The notes beneath the pieces were generated by a model that saw only the letters and a program-made list of their open reading frames with translations, did not search any database and was not told the DNA's origin. Position numbers and translations under genes: made by a program. Below are positions 12,355-24,946 of a DNA stretch of 64,000 nucleotides, piece after piece. Each line of letters begins with the position of its first letter. Position 1 is the stretch's first letter. Location of the stretch: the NCBI RefSeq assembly GCF_001704415.2, contig NC_030831.1, positions 46,360,134 through 46,424,133 of the forward strand. The letters run 5' to 3'. This DNA comes from Capra hircus. Taxonomy: Eukaryota; Chordata; Mammalia; Artiodactyla; Bovidae.

Positions 12355-12760
12355 GCACCTTTGCACACACATCCACACACAGCTCATGTATACTCACGTA
12401 TGCATAGTCAGACATCCTTACGCACACACCCCACACACATACACACACACAAACACACATTTGTGCACCTTTATGCACTCACCCATACACTTTCTTCACA
12501 CACGCACACACTAGAACATTCACACACACAGCGTATACCTTTGCAGAATCCATATCCACGTGCACCTTCCTCTCAGACACACTTACACACTCCCATCAGA
12601 CACACATTCACATGTGAGCACATGCACAAACATACATCGTGTACACCCTCACCCACTCACACACACATGCGAGCCATTTACACACCCATCATCCACACAT
12701 GCTCACACCCACTCACTTGCACACATTCGTACACTCACACACGGGAGCACTGACTCACAC
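12355..12760. repeat. Degenerate CA-rich tract
   Basis: About 400 bases of interrupted CA repeats (acacacatacacacacacaa and similar) with intervening cattcaca and ctcacac motifs. His/Thr-rich open frames here come from the repeat. Confidence 0.85.
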
Positions 12761-12937
12761 CCATCCCACCCAGGAGCTGCTCCCGCTCCGTTAGGTCAGC
12801 CCCTCCTCAGCCCCCTGGGGCACTGAGTGCCAGACTCTACCACGGGGAGCCCATTTCGGGGGGCTCCCTACCCCTAACTGCCCCCAACCCTGCGGGTGCT
12901 GCCTGGGCTTGGTCGTCTGGAGTCCTCCCCCTAAGGG

Positions 12938-12985
12938 ATTTGCAGCCCTTCTGTGCTTAGTATTTGCAGCCCTTCTGTGCTTAGT
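12938..12985. repeat. Perfect tandem duplication of 24 bp
   Basis: Bases 12938-12961 and 12962-12985 are identical and adjacent (each contains tgcagcccttctgtgctt). It is not a microsatellite and looks like a single recent slippage or end-joining duplication. Confidence 0.92.
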
Positions 12986-14547
12986 TCTAGGAAACACGAG
13001 ACAGGGTGTCCTTGGAGTGGAACAAAGTGTGAGGACTAGAGTTCAGCATGAGCCTCTCGTCCGGCTCGTGGGACATGGGAAGCCTGCCTCGCCCAGGTCA
13101 GCCTGCCCTCTGCAGCAGGTTAGGAGCTAGGACACCATGACCTGGGGTGGGGGCTCTCTGCACCCTGGCTGACGAGGTTGACCAGAGAGGGGTCAGAGGT
13201 GAGCCTGAGTTTTGAGGCTGGATGTTGGGGTCCCTTTTGCTCCTGTCCTGTCCCATGGGAGCTGCCTCCCCAGGGCATGGCCTGACTGGTACCCTGGCCT
13301 TGGCAGGGAGGGCAGTGTCCGGCGGCTCCGGGTGCTAGCTGTCCAGCCCAGGGACAAGCTGGGGTAGGGGAGGCAAAGTGGGGCTCTTTGCTGACATCAC
13401 CCTCGTTCTGTCCCCAAACAGCCTAGTTTCCCTTTAAAAATGACTATTTATGTAGCTCCTATTTAAGAGTTATCTAAAACCTTCTTGAACCTGGCTTTTG
13501 CCCCGGCCTTTGCCACCTCTTGGAGAGAAGGGAAGACTATAAATTGCATCCCACTGTAGACAGTCGGGCTTCCTTTGATTTGCTTGAATTCCCCTATGTT
13601 TGAGAGCTGTTTGAAGTATCGGGATTGGCGACAAAGGCTGCTGCCTCCCTTTCCGGGGCTCTCAAGGCCTTCACCCCAGAATGGGAGACCAGCTCTGGTC
13701 CAGGCCTCCAGCAGCAGACCTGCTCAGCCCTTTGGAGGAGCCGGTCTCCACTCGCAGCCTGTCTCCTGACATTCCCTCCAGGCACTGTGGCCAATGCCTG
13801 TTGTGGGGATTAACACTTGTTGCTTGCTTGCTTACCTGTGCTTCCTCTTTGGCACATCCTGTCTTTATTATTATTAAATGGCTTTATTTCTTCTGCCATG
13901 ACAAAGCCATGTAACAACGCATTTGGAAAATATCCTTCCTAATCCAGTCACCCGACAGAACCATGCTCACCTGCTGCACTTCCCTCTAGAATTTCTCTCT
14001 GGGCAGATGAGGTCTTGTTTAGTTTAGTTTTGTGTTTTAAGTTGAAGGTTAATCCCTTCTAATGCAGATGCCATTTCCAGACCTGTGGCTCCAGCCATGG
14101 CTTGCACGGGGGAAAAAAAAAAGAGTCACAGCTGCTATTCATAGCTGGATGTTTAAAATTAAGAGCAAGGAAGCTCGTGCTGGGAGCTGACTCTGGGCTT
14201 GATGCCTTGAGGCATATCAGGTAATTCCTGCCTGGAAGGAGCATGCGCTCCAACTGAGGTGACAAGTTGCACCCAGGAAAAGGCTGGGTGAGCTCACAGG
14301 CATTGTGTCATCACAAATGTCACAGGGTGCTTGGGAGAGCCCTGCCTCCAGCGAGGCACAGAGATTGGTGGGCCCTTCAGGAATCCAGGGTAGCGAAGAC
14401 CCAGTGGGGTGGTCAGAGAAGCCTTCCTGGAAGAGGTGGGGTGGTGGCTGGGCTTTAAAGTCTTTGCAGATGGATGTTTGGGGAAGGGTTATGTTTCAGA
14501 CTAGGGAAATAGCCCGGGGAGAGGATTGGAGGTGGTAGAGCTCCAGG

Positions 14548-14741
14548 GCTTCCCTGATAGCTCAGCTGATAAAGAATCCACCTGCAATGCGGGAAACCTG
14601 GCTTTGATTCCTGGGTCGGGAAGATTTCCTGAAGAAGGGAAAGGCTGCCCAGTATTCTAGCCTGGAGAAGTCCATGGACATTCCATGGGGTCGAAAAGAG
14701 TCAGACACGCCTAAGCGACTTTCACTTTCACTTTCAGAGCT
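14548..14741 (+). mobile_element. Bov-tA SINE
   Basis: Runs from gggcttccctgatagctcag to gtcagacacgcctaagcgac, followed by a (CTTTCA)n tail. Confidence 0.87.
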
Positions 14742-15161
14742 CCAGTATGTCTGGAGGCCTGGACATGGCTCAGCATGGCAGGGGCAGAGGCTGGAGTCAG
14801 AGGCAAAGGGTTCCGTCTGCTGCGGAAAGACCAGGGAACCATGGAGGTGCCTGATGAAGATGCTGCCGTGGAGGCTGCTGAGTCAGGGGAAGGAGGGATG
14901 GAGAAAGGGCATGCTTTCAGAAACAGTGAAGAGGCCGCAGGAGAAGGGGAGATTCTGCCAAAGAGCAGGCCTTGCCTTGCTATCCCTTGACCTGATCTCC
15001 CTTCTGCCCAGAGCCAGGGCTGATGGTGGGCCAGGGTGACTGGCAGCTATAATGACAGCCTGGAGAGTAGTCCTGTACAAGACACCTATACAAGAGGAAC
15101 ACTCAGCACACAGACCAGCTTCCTAGGTTCAAATCCCAGGTCTGTCCCATTACGAGTTTCC

Positions 15162-15345
15162 CCGGTGGCTCAGATGGTGAAGAATCTGCCTGCAGTGCAG
15201 GAGACCTGGGGCGGGGGGGGAGATCCTCTGGAGAAGGGAATGGCCACCCACTGCAGTATTCTTGCCTGGAGAATCCCCATGGACAGTGGAGCCTGGAGGG
15301 CTGCAGTCCAGGGGATCACGAAGAGTCAGATACGACTGAGCACAG
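15162..15345 (+). mobile_element. Bov-tA SINE, in a MIR-like context
   Basis: Runs from gtttccccggtggctcagat to gtcagatacgactgagcaca. The preceding ggttcaaatcccaggtctgt resembles the MIR core, suggesting insertion into an older SINE. Confidence 0.85.
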
Positions 15346-16529
15346 CCGATGCATACATCCCATGAAAGCCCACCAGCCACGACCACCAAGAACACACCTG
15401 GAGAAAAACAAAGTCAGGCATGCTAGCCTGCTGCAGCAAGGCAGAGCACGCACCCTGGGAAAGCGTGGGGCACCTCCAAAGGGGCTTTAGAGAAGGGGCG
15501 CTTGTGGAGTCTGGGGGCTGGAGTTAATCATAGCCCAGTCTTGGTCAGGGTTGCTCAGCTACTGCTTCGCTGGAACAGTCAGAAGTCATATCTTTAGAAC
15601 ACACAAGCCTATTTGGAATTGCTGTCAGATCAGTGTGTCTGTGGTCTTATCTTGGAACATATGGGTGTGAGTGAGCTGGTGTCAAAAGAATCTGAGCTTA
15701 GATAGTCTGTGCTGCGCCATTTATCTGTTTTGTGAGTCACTGCACAGGCCTTTTTGTAAGTTGTGGCTTCTGTTTCAAATCTCAGTTCGCTTTGTAAGGC
15801 CTGGACGCCCTCAGGGCCATTTCCTATCTCAGGCTGGTCTGTGGGCAGGTTACATTGCCCTTCCTGCGGCTGGTTTCTTCACTGAGCAAGTGGGGACAGT
15901 AGGAGCACAGACACCATGGGGTCCTGGGGATTACAGTTAGTATATGTGATGCATCTAACAGTGCCTGGCACACAGTAGGTCCAGTGTAAATGTGAGCCAT
16001 CCTTATAACCACAAGCCTTTAAGACTGAGATGTGTGGATGGCTCCACTGCCTCCAAAGAAAAGATAGCCCTTAAGTTTATTTTCTACTTACCGAGGGGAA
16101 AGGGCACACTGATATGAGTTACTCTGACCAAACAGGATGGTGTCCTAGGGAGCAGGCTCCACCACCTAGAATAAAGCCGTCGTCTTTGACTGGTGTCATC
16201 TTCTAAGAAGGTGGGAAGGCAGGGGATCAGAGGATGCTTTGAGACTTGGGGCACATCTTCAGGGAAAGATGGTGACACCTTCTTCCTTGATTTAGTCAAG
16301 GGCAGAGCAGGAAGGAAGGGACTAAAGCTTGGGCACTACAAGTGTGGATTTCATAAAGACTAGGCTGACTCTGGCTTGTTAAGTATCGGAGTGGGGAGGC
16401 TGAGAGGCTGTGGACTCCCGGCCACATCTGAGTCTGAAGGAAATTGTGGTGCAGTGGTGGGACCTCTGCCCTGGGCGTCAGGTCGCCTGGGTCCCAGCTC
16501 AGAACTGCTTCTAATAGACCGGCATTCCT

Positions 16530-16737
16530 GCTTAGTCGCTCAGTTGTGTCCAGCTCTTTGTATAGAGCTATAGCCCACCAGGCTCCTCTGTCTGCGAGAT
16601 TTTTCAGCTGAGAATACAGGAGTGGATGGCCATTTCCTCCTCCAGGGGATCTTCCCAATCCAGGGATCAAATCTTTGTCTCCTGTGTCTCCACCACTGTG
16701 GCTAGATTCTTTACCTGCTGAGCCATCAGGGAAGCTC
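16530..16737 (-). mobile_element. Bov-tA SINE
   Basis: Reverse orientation: cttagtcgctcagttgtgtc at one end and ttctttacctgctgagccat near the other. Confidence 0.86.
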
Positions 16738-17751
16738 TAACTGAGAGATGGCTTTCTAGGACTCATTTCTCATCCCCTGTGTCTTAACCTCCCTACTTGT
16801 AAATGAAGAATTTATTGGAGTTGTACGCATTTACATATAGGATGCCAGGTGGAGTTGGCTGTTGACAAGGGTTGTGTATTTGTGATTTTCACTGCCATTG
16901 CCAAACCTCTCCATTGAGGTTGCACCAAGTTGGACTGCCAAGTTGTGATGTGGTGAGGGGGTGGTGGGTGGGAGGTCCTTGGTGACCCCACCGATACATC
17001 TTCCGCCTCTAAAGTTGCGTGCTAGCAGGGTCCCACTCTGCTTCGGCTCCATTTCTTAAGGCACTAAATGCTTCGCCGGGTTGGGCTTCACGCTCCTCCC
17101 CTTGCACTGTGCTTTTCTGCTCTTCAGCTGGTCCCAGAGGGAGAGAGAGAGAGAATGAGAACGCATGAATGAGAAAGTTCTAGAGGCTCAGTGTCTCATC
17201 TGTGAAATGCCAGCAATCGTCATCCTTCCACCTTCTGCACCCACACGCTTGGCTCCCCACAGTCAGCGTGGAGAAAGAGGAGCCGGCCAGCCAGCTGTGT
17301 GAGTTATGGTGAAGGTCAGAGCTCCCTGGGTCCTGAGACTGGACCCCTTAGGTCCAGTGTTCTGTCTTCAGGATCAGGATCATTACTCATTAGCTTCACA
17401 AGACTCCTGATTCTTGGTGGAATTTTACCCCAGGGAGGTGCTTAGGGCCTCAATCTTGCTTGTGACCTGGAGCCCTGCCCAGAAACACTCAGAGCTGTCA
17501 CCAATAACTGTCCATAATAATGGGCTTAGCTTTAGGGAGGGCCTTTCTGACAGATAGACAAGTTCAAGCCATCACAGAGGAAGTGAAACAGACCCAGAGA
17601 GTGGAACCGCCGCTGTCCCCCCATTTTCATCACTGACGTGGCACATGGTGAATTAGCTTTCTGAATCCTTTCCTCAACTGTCCAGGCCACTAAAAGTGGT
17701 CAGCAAGCAATCGCCTGATTTTCTACATATGCCTTTGTAATGTTCGCAGGA

Positions 17752-17790
17752 CACCCCCCCCACACACACACACGCACACACATACACTCA
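17752..17790. repeat. Short C-run and (CA)n microsatellite
   Basis: A run of eight C followed by about ten interrupted CA units. Confidence 0.8.
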
Positions 17791-19783
17791 TTAATTAAGC
17801 ATCTCTTGGGCACCAGTGTGTGCCCGGTGCAGATGATCAAGACCCCGCCTCCACCCTGGGGAAGTTGCTGAGACAGGCTCCCTGTGACAAAGCATGGGGC
17901 GGAATTGACGTGTCAGAGGCAAGGCATGCAACACATGCCTGATGGCTCCAGGCTCTCTCCTCTGCTCCTCAGGGGCAGCTCTCTTAGTTTGCATTCCCCT
18001 AACATCCAGTTATTTCCAGAGTTGAAGGAAGGGAGAGAACCGGAGTAGAAAGGAGAGGACTGCTCCCGGAGAAGGTGGGTGAGGGCTTGCAGGAGACAGC
18101 TGCAGCTCTAGCCTTTGCTGCGTTCACAGGGTCACCAGAGGTGTCTTTGGGTTGGGCAAATTTGCTGAAAGATGCAGTGACTTTGGCTGGAGAAAGGAAA
18201 AAGACACGTTTCCTGGAGGCCCCTGGTTTAGCCTTTGCTGATGAGGTGATGCCACATGGCCACGATTAATAGGAAACGTGGGTCAGATGATGGTTTTTCA
18301 CCTTTGCACCAAGAGGGGCTGCATGGAGTCACTTGCCTTTTCCTGTCAAATCCCCTTTACCACTGCTCCATTCAACACACCCACTGTGTGCGAGCCGTGA
18401 ACTACACTGTGGAAGTCTTGCCTCATGGAGTTGACACCCTATGTGTGTCTTCAGCTGTGGTCCAGTACCCATCCCAGGGAGGGTCACTTGGATCTTTAAA
18501 AAGAATTCCCAAGGGGTGAAGCTCTCCTGCTGGAATCTCAGGCATGAGTCAGATATTTAAGATGGTTTACCCGATGTGAACAAAATTGGAGGGTGTTTGA
18601 AGAAACCAGATTCAACCAAGTAGCTGGATGTGTCCTAATGATGATCCTGGGCTGGACCATGTGGGTGTGTGATCTTTGCCTCTCCTTGGTCCTTTTCTCC
18701 TGGACCCTTGGGTGCCCTCTGGGAGGAGGGGGGTCTAGGGTACCATGGTGTCCTGCCCCCTGGAGTGGCATCCAGGATGCCAGGCTCCCTGGGCTAAAAG
18801 CCTCTTGTCAGCAGAGTAATTGGATCTGACTTGCAGCAGGCAGGGAGCAGAGGTATTCAAGTCAGTCATGCTATTTTTAAATGCCCTCTCTTCCCCAAGT
18901 GCAGATCTCAAGCTCAGCGGAAGAGAACGGCTCATCTCAGAGCCTTGGGAATCACAGCACAGCCCCCTGCTCCCACGTTTGAGTGTCCCCACCCCCATCC
19001 TTGAGAATCAGATCTCACACTGGGCAACTGTCCATGAACCCTGCCACGACCACATGTCCTGTTTGGGAAAGGGTGGACTCCAGGGGCCTCAGGGTTGTGG
19101 GGACCCATCCCGGTGTAGGCTGACTGCTCAGCAGGCTGGAGGCAAGCAACCCTTGTCTCTTGGTTGCCTGGCAGCCCCAGAGGCTCACCACTAAGCTTGC
19201 AGGCAAACATGCCCCTGCCCGTCTGCCACTGTCTTTGACTCTCAGGAGCAGTTCATAGCTGCCTGTCAGCTCTAAAGATGGCGGGAGTCAGAGCAGAGAG
19301 CAGGCACCCTCCTGCCAACCTCCCTATGGGATCTGAGCCCCATCCTGTGTGCAGCCCGGGGTGGGGAGAGGCTCGCGGGAGGCCAGCGCTCAGTTACACA
19401 CCGTTTGTCTGTGGATTCACCCTCACTCCTCTCCCCAGCTTTCGCAGCATCTGCAGCCCCGGGTAGAAGGCTCTGTGAGCCACAGGTTGGCTGTGTCACA
19501 TTCTCCCTCCGGGGGATACAGACAGGAATGGCAATTGCTGAAGGGCTGGACCAGCCCCCACTTTCGGAGGAGGACAGGCTGCCTCTGGAAGGAGCTGTTG
19601 TGGAAGTGGAGACGTTGCCAGCGGCCGCCGTGGAGCGCGTGCCATCCACGCGCCCCGTTACAGATGAGGCCACAGAGGCCCAAAGGGCAGCCCCTGGCCA
19701 AGGTCACTGGCAGGTTCTCCCTGCTCCTGATAAGAATTCTCAGACCCTTCCACCCCTCCACCACCAAATTCCTGAGGTCTTGG

Positions 19784-19893
19784 TGGTTTAGTTGCAAAGT
19801 CGTATCGGACTCTTGCATTCCAACCCGGGGATTGAACCCAGGTCTCCTGCATTGCAGGCAGATTCTTTACCCACTGAGCCACCAGGGAAGCCC
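19784..19893 (-). mobile_element. Bov-tA SINE, internally deleted
   Basis: The BovB-like end (gtttagttgcaaagtcgtat) joins directly to the tRNA-derived head (ggggattgaacccaggtctc to gccaccagggaagcc), leaving about half the usual length. Confidence 0.82.
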
Positions 19894-20896
19894 CTCCTGA
19901 GGCCTTGGGTTACTTCAGATGAGGCACAGTTCAAGCTCAACATGGCTCTCTCTCTGAGAAGCTGGAGGTGTTCCTGGCCTTCCGGCCATAGCCAGGGGGA
20001 ACCAGGCTCCAAGGCACGCTGCTAAGGCTTGTTGCTTCGGGTGACAGGTCTTAAACTTAGTTTTCAAAATTGTTTGGTTAAAACATTGCAAGCTGGGAAG
20101 TCTGCCAAGGCCTCTTCTCTCCCGAATGGAATTAGAAGGAGGCAGCTGCCTAACCCTGTCCAAGGGCCCTGATTCCCAAGTTGACACCACAAGCATCTTC
20201 GGTAAAGCAGTGTCACTGGAACCCAGCCTTCCCCCGAAGCAGACGTGTGGTGACTTTGGGGGAAAGACCCTTTCTACTGCAGAGTATGCCTCGTGGGTGT
20301 CAGACAGGCCTGGGCCCACGGCCTCGCTGCGCCTTCTCGGCAGATCTGAGTTAGAGGTTAGGAGTGGAGGCAGAGACTCTCTGGGGTCTACAGAACGGAC
20401 CCCAAACCCACCCTGCATCAGCCCTGCCAGCTGGCAGGTGGGACAGCAAGGTGTTTACCTTCTTTGAACCTCAGCTTACTGGTCTTTTAAGTGGAGAGAG
20501 ACAGCTGAAATTTGGGGAGAGGAGTGGGAGACAGTCACGGGAAGTCCTGGGACCCTGGGGTGAAGTGGGGGGAGGATGAGAAAGGGGAGCAGAGCTATCC
20601 TGAAGACTGACAACCTTTCCTGTTTTGCCATATGGACATTTTAAATTATTTTATTTATAAAGAATCTTCTGCATTTTAATAGCCACATAATATATACACG
20701 TGGTTCAAAGTTACTGTGGCACAAAAGGACACATACAGAGAAAACCCCATTCCCCTCCCTCTGCCCTCCTCCAGCCACCCAAGTTCCCTCCTCATGGGGA
20801 ACCATGATCCTTCCAGAAATCATTTGCTTATTATTGATACTTTTGCTGCACATGTATTGTAATCTAACCAGTGTATTTCAGACTCTTCCAACACCC

Positions 20897-21285
20897 TCAA
20901 TTCAGTTCAGTTCAGTCACTCAGTCCAACTCTTTGTAACCCCATGGACTGCAGCACTCCAGGCTTCCCTGTCCATCACCAACTCCTGGAATTTACCCAAA
21001 CTCATGTCCTTTGAGTTGGTGATGCCATCCAACCATCTCATCCTCTGTTGACCCCTTCTCCTCACGCCTTCAATCTTTCCCAGCATCAGGATCTTTTCCA
21101 ATGAGTCAGCTCTTCCCATCAGGTGGAAAAGTATTGGAGTTTCAGCTTCAACATCAGTCCTTCCAATGAACACTCAGGACTGACCTTTAGGATGGACTGG
21201 TTGGATCTCCTTGCAGTCCAAGGGACTCTCAAGAGTCTTCTCCAACACCACAGTTCAACAGCATCATTCTTCAGCGCTCAGCTAC
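20897..21285 (-). mobile_element. BovB LINE 3' fragment
   Basis: The plus strand begins with ttcagttcagttcagtcact and continues with the same sequence as the 3' part of the BovB copy at 30.2 kb (ccatcaccaactcctggaat, ccttgcagtccaagggactc), ending near tcttcagcgctcagct. It is diverged and cannot code. Confidence 0.85.
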
Positions 21286-21314
21286 TCATTTATGCGCTTG
21301 TTGTAACATCTTTG

Positions 21315-21500
21315 ATACTAGGCCTCATTATGTGTAAGTCTCTTTACAGTTTTCGAGATGTGTATCTCAAATGAATCCATGACAGTCCTGGAGGTAGAGA
21401 TGGTGATATCCTTATGCCCATTTTGCAGGTTGGGAAGTGGAGATTCAGAGAGGTTAGGCTATTTGCCTAAGGCCACACAGCAAGTGAGTGATTAAGATCA
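21315..21500. mobile_element. MIR SINE
   Basis: Reads ccttatgcccattttgcagg, gattcagagaggttaggcta and ggccacacagcaagtgagtg, the MIR core and 3' part. It lies immediately next to the BovB fragment ending near 21285. Confidence 0.72.
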
Positions 21501-22289
21501 TTTAAATGCAACTTGCCTGATTCCCCAGGCAGATATATCCTACTACTTCCACAAGGGAAAATACTTCACTCCCTGTATATTGTGTTGGGTATAGAGCAGG
21601 TATTTAATAAACAATAATTGGCCTGTCAAACCTGGACTATATAGGCACTGCTAACAGGCAAGCCTGACTAATCCCAGCAGGCCATGGGGCAGGTTGTGGA
21701 CCCACATGGACACTCACATACACAATCCTTCCACACACCCAAACTCCGGAAGAGCAGACAGCCTATGGAGTCCCCTGCCCTGGAGGAGAGGGAGGGGTGC
21801 AGGGGGAGCTGGGGAGGGTCTCCCCAGAGACCCTACTAGGTTCAGTTGGGGCCGATTTACCTCCAGTAAACACCTTCATTTTGTCCATCCTGCCCTTTTA
21901 AGGGGGTACTGTGGGTGGGCTCAGGGCCTGATCGAGCTACAAGTCTTTTAAAGAACCTGGCGATGGGCCATTATTCTGGGCTCTTGGATTCCCTTCTAGC
22001 TTCAGATGACTGCTGGAGCCCCAGTGAGGCAGGCAGGTACAGTCTCTGGGCCTGGGAGTCTCTTAAAAGTGCCCCCTGCCTGGGCCTGGCTGACCGTAGC
22101 CAGAATTGAACTGACATGGGTTATATGCCCTTGGGACACCTAACCTAAAATTACCAATAATCTGCCTAAGGAGCCCTCTGCCCCCTTTCTCAGTGTATTT
22201 GGCCCATTATTGAGAACATATATTGATGGTGCCAATATTGAAAGAAAGACCGGTTTGGAATCAGAAAACCAGGCTCTAAACTTAGGCAT

Positions 22290-22470
22290 GGGTTAAGTGG
22301 TGTGGGGTGAGTCTGCCAACTCTCAGAGCCTCAGTTGCCTCATCTCTGAAACGGGGATAGTCTTCTAATTCACCCAGCTTGGATGGTTGTGGGGCTGGCT
22401 GCACTTGGGAGATGCTTTGAAGGAGATGATCTGATGTCCCGACATTACCAAGAGCATCACAGAAGCACCA
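22290..22470. mobile_element. MIR-like SINE
   Basis: Reads gagcctcagttgcctcatct and ctgaaacggggatagtcttc, matching the central MIR segment in the opposite sense to the others. Confidence 0.6.
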
Positions 22471-23016
22471 GTGTGGGTTCCTAAAGTCCTGGAGCACCTG
22501 GTGTGGAGGAAAGACAAACAGAGAAGCAGAAAATGGTGCCTGAAGCCCCAGAAAAGGGCACCAGCCCTGGGTGGAAAGTCAAGACGCCCAGTGCTGCACC
22601 AGCTGGCTACTCACAGCTGGGGATTGTCCTCAGCCCTTTTGACTTTGCTGTTGGCATTTCCCCTACTAATTAACATGTCATGGGGGTGTCGAAGAAGATA
22701 AACCCCAAACAATTGATTTGTCTGTTTGCCAGCACATCTGGGAAAAGGCTGGGTGTGGGAGGTCAAAACAGGCTAGAAATTAGTGCTCCGTGTTCTCAAG
22801 GAAACACATGGATCTGTGGGTTTCAGTTCTCTGTTGCTATTGCTGATGGAAGCTCCGGGAAGTCAAGGTTCCACTGCAAACTCTCAATGGAGTAGCAGGT
22901 GGTTGGTAGTGGGGAGGAAGCATTTAAAGCTCATCTGGCTTTGTCAAGGGAAGGGTGACTCAGGGACCTGGCTGGTCCTTGAGAAGACTATTAATAAGTC
23001 ATCTATCAAATGAATT

Positions 23017-23046
23017 CATCCATCCATCCATCCATCCATCCATCCA
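23017..23046. repeat. (CATC)n microsatellite
   Basis: Seven uninterrupted CATC units, followed by an L2-like gtgtgcactgagcaccca. Confidence 0.9.
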
Positions 23047-23229
23047 AGTGTGCACTGAGCACCCAGATTCCATCTAGTCCTTTCCTGAGGGTACGCTGAG
23101 TGTTTCAGGGAGAGAAGACAAGGATTTTGTTCTCTAAGCATCCAGACTCACATTCAAAACAATCACAGCATAATTAAAAATTGAGTCTCCACCTTAATAA
23201 ATGCCAATATCATCTGTATCAGCATTTTT

Positions 23230-23830
23230 CTGCATGACAACTATTCCAAAGCTTGTTTTCAAACAACAACCATCTATTCAGCTCACAATTTAGTGGGTTG
23301 ATAATTTGGACATGAGTTTGAGTAAACTCCGGGAGTTGGTGATGGACAGGGAGGCCTGGCGTGCTGCAGTCCATAGGGTTGCAAAGAGTCAGACGCAACT
23401 GAGTGAACTGAACTGAATTTGGGTTGGGCTCAGCTGGGAGTTCTTTTGGTCTTAACTGGGTTCACTTGTATTTTTACAATCAGTTGGGACAGACTGATCT
23501 AAGGTAGTCTCAGCTGGAAACTTATCTCTGCTTCACATGGTTGCTTATCCTCCACTGGGCTAGCCTGGGCTTGGTCACATGGGAGGGACGGGGCTCTGAA
23601 TGAGAATGGAAACAGCAAGGTCTTTTGAGGCCCAGGCTCAGAACTGGCATGATGTCACTTCCACTGTGTTCTGTTGGCCAAAGTCAGTCATATGGCGAAG
23701 CTCAGATTTAAGAGGTAGGGAACTAGATTATGCTTCTTGGTGGGAGGGGCTGCAAAGTCACCTTGCAAGGGGTGTGCGTACCAGGAGGGAAGGACTGGGG
23801 CCACTTTAGCAAACTGTTAACACGCCATCC
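23230..23830. mobile_element. Old mammalian dispersed repeat, family not assigned
   Basis: Phrases such as gggttgggctcagctgggag, gtctcagctggaaacttatc, catgatgtcacttccactgt and ctgttggccaaagtcagtca recur in mammalian genomes. It is interrupted at 23310-23415 by a BovB 3' end. I cannot name the family with confidence. Confidence 0.5.
23310..23415 (+). mobile_element. Very short BovB/Bov-A 3' end fragment with target duplication
   Basis: About 106 bases match the last part of BovB (gagtttgagtaaactccggg to gtgaactgaactg). The direct repeat aatttgg at 23303-23309 and 23416-23422 is a likely target-site duplication. It interrupts an older dispersed repeat that resumes after it. Confidence 0.8.
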
Positions 23831-24009
23831 TTCTAGCTGCTCAGGACAGAAGATCTGGAACCCTTGTCTTCTGTCTCTCACATTTCATGTCCAATCCATC
23901 AGCAGATCCGGTCACCTCTACCCTTGACATATGTTTAGGAGCTGACGGCCTCTTATCTCTCTACCCCACTCCCACCCTGGTCCAAGGAACAACCGTATCT
24001 TTCTTGGTC

Positions 24010-24516
24010 TCTGCTTCTGCCCTTTTGTCCCTGTAGCCTGTTCTCAGTATGTCAATCAGAGAGAGTCAAAGTTTGTCATTTCTCTGCTCAGACACCTTCC
24101 TTCGGCTTCTCACTAAGAGTAAAAGCTAATCTCACTCAGAGTAAAAGCCAGTATCCTATAACGGCCACCAAGGTCCTGCACAATCTCAACATTTATTGAG
24201 TCCCCAATATTTACCTTACCTAAACTCCTACCATTCCCCCTTGTCCCCCATCTCATTCTGCTTCAACCGCACTGGCCTCCTGATACTCCTCAATGCCAGG
24301 CTCACCCTCACCACAGGGCCTTTGCACTTGCAGTTCTGTCTCCCTGGAAAACTCTTCTCCTGATATCTTCATGCTTTTTCAGCTCTTTACAGAAAAGTCT
24401 CCTCAGTGAAGGTTTGAAAAATTAACTCTCCCTTCTCATCTTCCTTCCCTGTTTGTTTTCTTCATAGCTTTTATCGTCTTTGATAAATGACACTTTTTCT
24501 GATATACCTATTTACT
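24010..24516 (+). mobile_element. L2 LINE, first part
   Basis: Contains gggcctttgcacttgcagtt, ctccctggaaaactcttctc and cttctcatcttccttccctg, typical of the coding end and 3' region of L2. It is continued at 24837 after a hAT insertion. Confidence 0.65.
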
Positions 24517-24524
24517 GTCTAGAC

Positions 24525-24828
24525 CAGTACTGTCCACTATAATGTAAGAAAAATATAAATTAACATTTTCTAACAGCTACATTTTAAAAAGTGTGGAATT
24601 TATTTTTAATAGATACATTATTTAATTCGTTATATCCAAAACTTGTTATTTCAACATAAAAACAATTTGCCAAGTTTCTAAATTTTTTACAGTATTTTGT
24701 TGGTACACCTTTGAAGTCTGGTGCTGCAGACTTATTTTACACTGAACGCCTTTATCAATTTAGAGTAGCCAATTCACATGCTGAACAGTCACACACAGTC
24801 ACACTGGTGACCACACAGGGCAGTGCAG
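24525..24828 (+). mobile_element. Old hAT-type DNA transposon, inserted into an L2
   Basis: The element starts cagtactgtcc and ends gggcagtgcag, roughly inverted termini. The flanking 8-mers gtctagac (24517-24524) and gactagat (24829-24836) agree at six of eight positions and fit the hAT target consensus nTnTAnAn. Sequence on both sides belongs to one L2. A related copy in the opposite orientation lies at 35221-35705. Confidence 0.65.
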
Positions 24829-24836
24829 GACTAGAT

Positions 24837-24946
24837 TATAATCCCACAAGGGCACATGTTTTTGACTGTTATTCACGGCTGCATCCCAACATTAGAGCAG
24901 TTCCTGGCAAGTAATAGGCATGCAGTAAATATCTGGTGAGTGGATG
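24837..24946 (+). mobile_element. L2 LINE, 3' end after the hAT insertion
   Basis: Reads tataatcccacaagggcaca, then ctgcatcccaacattagagc and ggcatgcagtaaatatctgg, the usual L2 3' end with a gtgagtggatg tail. Confidence 0.62.

Noticed and set aside
11732..12514. Open frame of 260 codons on the plus strand
   Set aside because: It runs from Gly/Arg-rich unique DNA into the CA-rich tract (His/Thr repeats), shows no family resemblance and no splice context.
12241..12753. His/Thr/Ser-rich frames in the CA-rich tract
   Set aside because: All coding potential comes from the dinucleotide repeat.
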